A stretch of DNA of 5,575 nucleotides. Origin: Candidatus Stahliibacteriota bacterium. GTDB lineage: Bacteria > Hydrothermota > Tepidihabitantia > B3-TA06. Both the position numbers and the translations under genes were made by a program. The stretch covers positions 1-5,575 of the forward strand of contig JAUVJT010000146.1 in NCBI GenBank assembly GCA_030592225.1. Reading direction: 5' to 3'. Under the pieces are notes generated by a model that was not told where the DNA came from, did no database searches, and was given only the letters and a program-made list of their open reading frames with translations. Below, one piece after another: positions 4,820-5,575 of this stretch (the stretch's first letter is position 1; every line of letters begins with the position of its first letter).

Positions 4820-5575
4820 ACGTCATGGCCTCCTCTTCTCCGGTAAGGACACGCAGGGCGCCCAGAGCAAGCGCCTGAAGCTCATCCTCGCCCGGGAAGA
4901 CTAGAATGTTCGGGGTTATGAACGAAATCTTGCGCTTAATCGCTTCAATTAAACTTGGTTCGTACGCCATCCCGCCGGTCAGGACTATCGCGTCCACCTG
5001 ACCTGAAAGCACCGCTGACTGGGCAGCTATCTCCTTGGCAATCTGCTGAACCATGGCGCGAAGGATGAGCGCGGTCTTCTTCTCCCCTGCCTCGGCTTTC
5101 CGATAGAGCGGGCTGATGTCGTCGGAGCCAAGATAGGCCAGGAGACCGCCTCGTTTGGTGATCTTTTTGCGCATGGTTTTCTCGTCATATTTACCGGAAA
5201 AGCAGAGTTTTATCAACTGAGTCACCGGCAGGTAACCGGTGCGCTGTGGAGAGAAGGGCCCGCCGTCATTGGCGTTGTTCACGTCAATCTGACGTCCCTT
5301 ACTATGCGCGCCGATGGAGATGCCGGTTCCCAGGTGGGCGATGACCAGATTGAGGTCTTGGTATTTCTTACCCATTTCAGACGCGGCCTTGCGCCCCACC
5401 ATCTTCATGTTCAGGGCATGGGATAAGGAGCGGCGCTTTATCTCAGGCAGGCCGGAGATGCGCGACTCGTCAGTAAACTCATCAACCGATACCGGGTCAA
5501 CGATGAACGCGGGGATACCGGCAGGCGCGGCAATCTCACTAGCCAGTAATGCTCCAAGGTTGGATGGATGGTCAG
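4812..5575 (-). CDS. buk: Butyrate kinase family enzyme (5' end outside window)
   Basis: The frame is open to the right edge. The visible 253 residues begin DHPSNLGALL and are the C-terminal ~70% of a protein usually near 355 residues. The enzyme transfers phosphate between acyl-phosphate and ADP, forming ATP and a free short-chain or branched acid. Motifs, numbered within the fragment: GIPAFIVDPVSVDE (19-32), ISGLPEIKRRS (39-49), HLGTGISIGAH (80-90, phosphate-binding loop of the acetokinase/ASKHA fold), DVNNANDGGPFSPQRTG (97-113), LTGGMAYE (198-205) and FPGEDELQALALGAL (226-240). An internal ATG at 5408 falls within conserved sequence and is not the start. The gene overlaps iorA by 8 nt, so the two are co-transcribed. 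In this context the substrate is more likely an aryl-acetyl-phosphate or branched acyl-phosphate from the IorAB product than butyryl-phosphate, but this is inference. Confidence 0.93.
   Translation of the reverse strand, partial: DHPSNLGALLASEIAAPAGIPAFIVDPVSVDEFTDESRISGLPEIKRRSLSHALNMKMVGRKAASEMGKKYQDLNLVIAHLGTGISIGAHSKGRQIDVNNANDGGPFSPQRTGYLPVTQLIKLCFSGKYDEKTMRKKITKRGGLLAYLGSDDISPLYRKAEAGEKKTALILRAMVQQIAKEIAAQSAVLSGQVDAIVLTGGMAYEPSLIEAIKRKISFITPNILVFPGEDELQALALGALRVLTGEEEAMTYE
4829..4834 (-). promoter_or_regulatory. Ribosome binding site for iorA
   Basis: A perfect AGGAGG on the minus strand, 9 nt before ATG 4819 and inside the end of the butyrate kinase gene. It decides the iorA start and supports coupled translation. 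Confidence 0.85.

Overview
The window comes from a bacterial chromosome of moderately high GC, most likely an anaerobe. The main evidence is an indolepyruvate:ferredoxin oxidoreductase (IorAB) next to a butyrate-kinase-family enzyme, a pairing that fits fermentation of amino-acid-derived 2-oxoacids. Several kinds of short dispersed repeat fill the gaps between genes. Such repeats are common in uncultured candidate-phylum genomes and in Chloroflexi-like or Planctomycetes-like genomes, but I cannot place the organism more precisely.

Layout from left to right. Positions 1-563 (+) are the 3' end of a large protein whose beginning lies outside the window. Its last ~18 codons appear to be in the wrong frame, because a -1 shift near 509 restores good codon usage and a stop at 566-568. 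A 44-nt convergent gap holds a 35-bp dispersed repeat (553-587). Everything after that is on the minus strand. In transcription order, right to left, the genes are: a 5'-truncated butyrate kinase (4812-5575), iorA (3050-4819), iorB (2479-3069), a SIR2-family NAD-dependent deacylase (1619-2359), and a COG0731-type radical SAM protein with a C-terminal winged helix (608-1528).

The buk-iorA-iorB genes overlap by 8 and 20 nt and carry clear Shine-Dalgarno sequences, so they form one translationally coupled unit. The inferred chemistry is that IorAB oxidatively decarboxylates aryl-pyruvates (from Trp, Phe or Tyr transamination) to aryl-acetyl-CoA and reduces ferredoxin. A phosphotransacylase, not visible here but expected upstream of buk, would make the acyl-phosphate, and Buk would form ATP plus the free acid. 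The sirtuin has the Tyr-x-x-Arg signature of desuccinylases/demalonylases, so it might reverse acylation of proteins caused by acyl-CoA. That link rests on proximity alone.

The two gaps flanking the sirtuin (1529-1618 and 2360-2478) are occupied by 9-bp-period ACCACA-type repeats and a GC-rich palindrome. These repeats create a spurious mini-ORF and an in-frame false N-terminal extension of the radical SAM gene. No RNA gene, CRISPR array, insertion sequence or convincing new defence or mobile system was found. The most notable observations are the repeat-filled gaps and the probable frameshift next to one of them.
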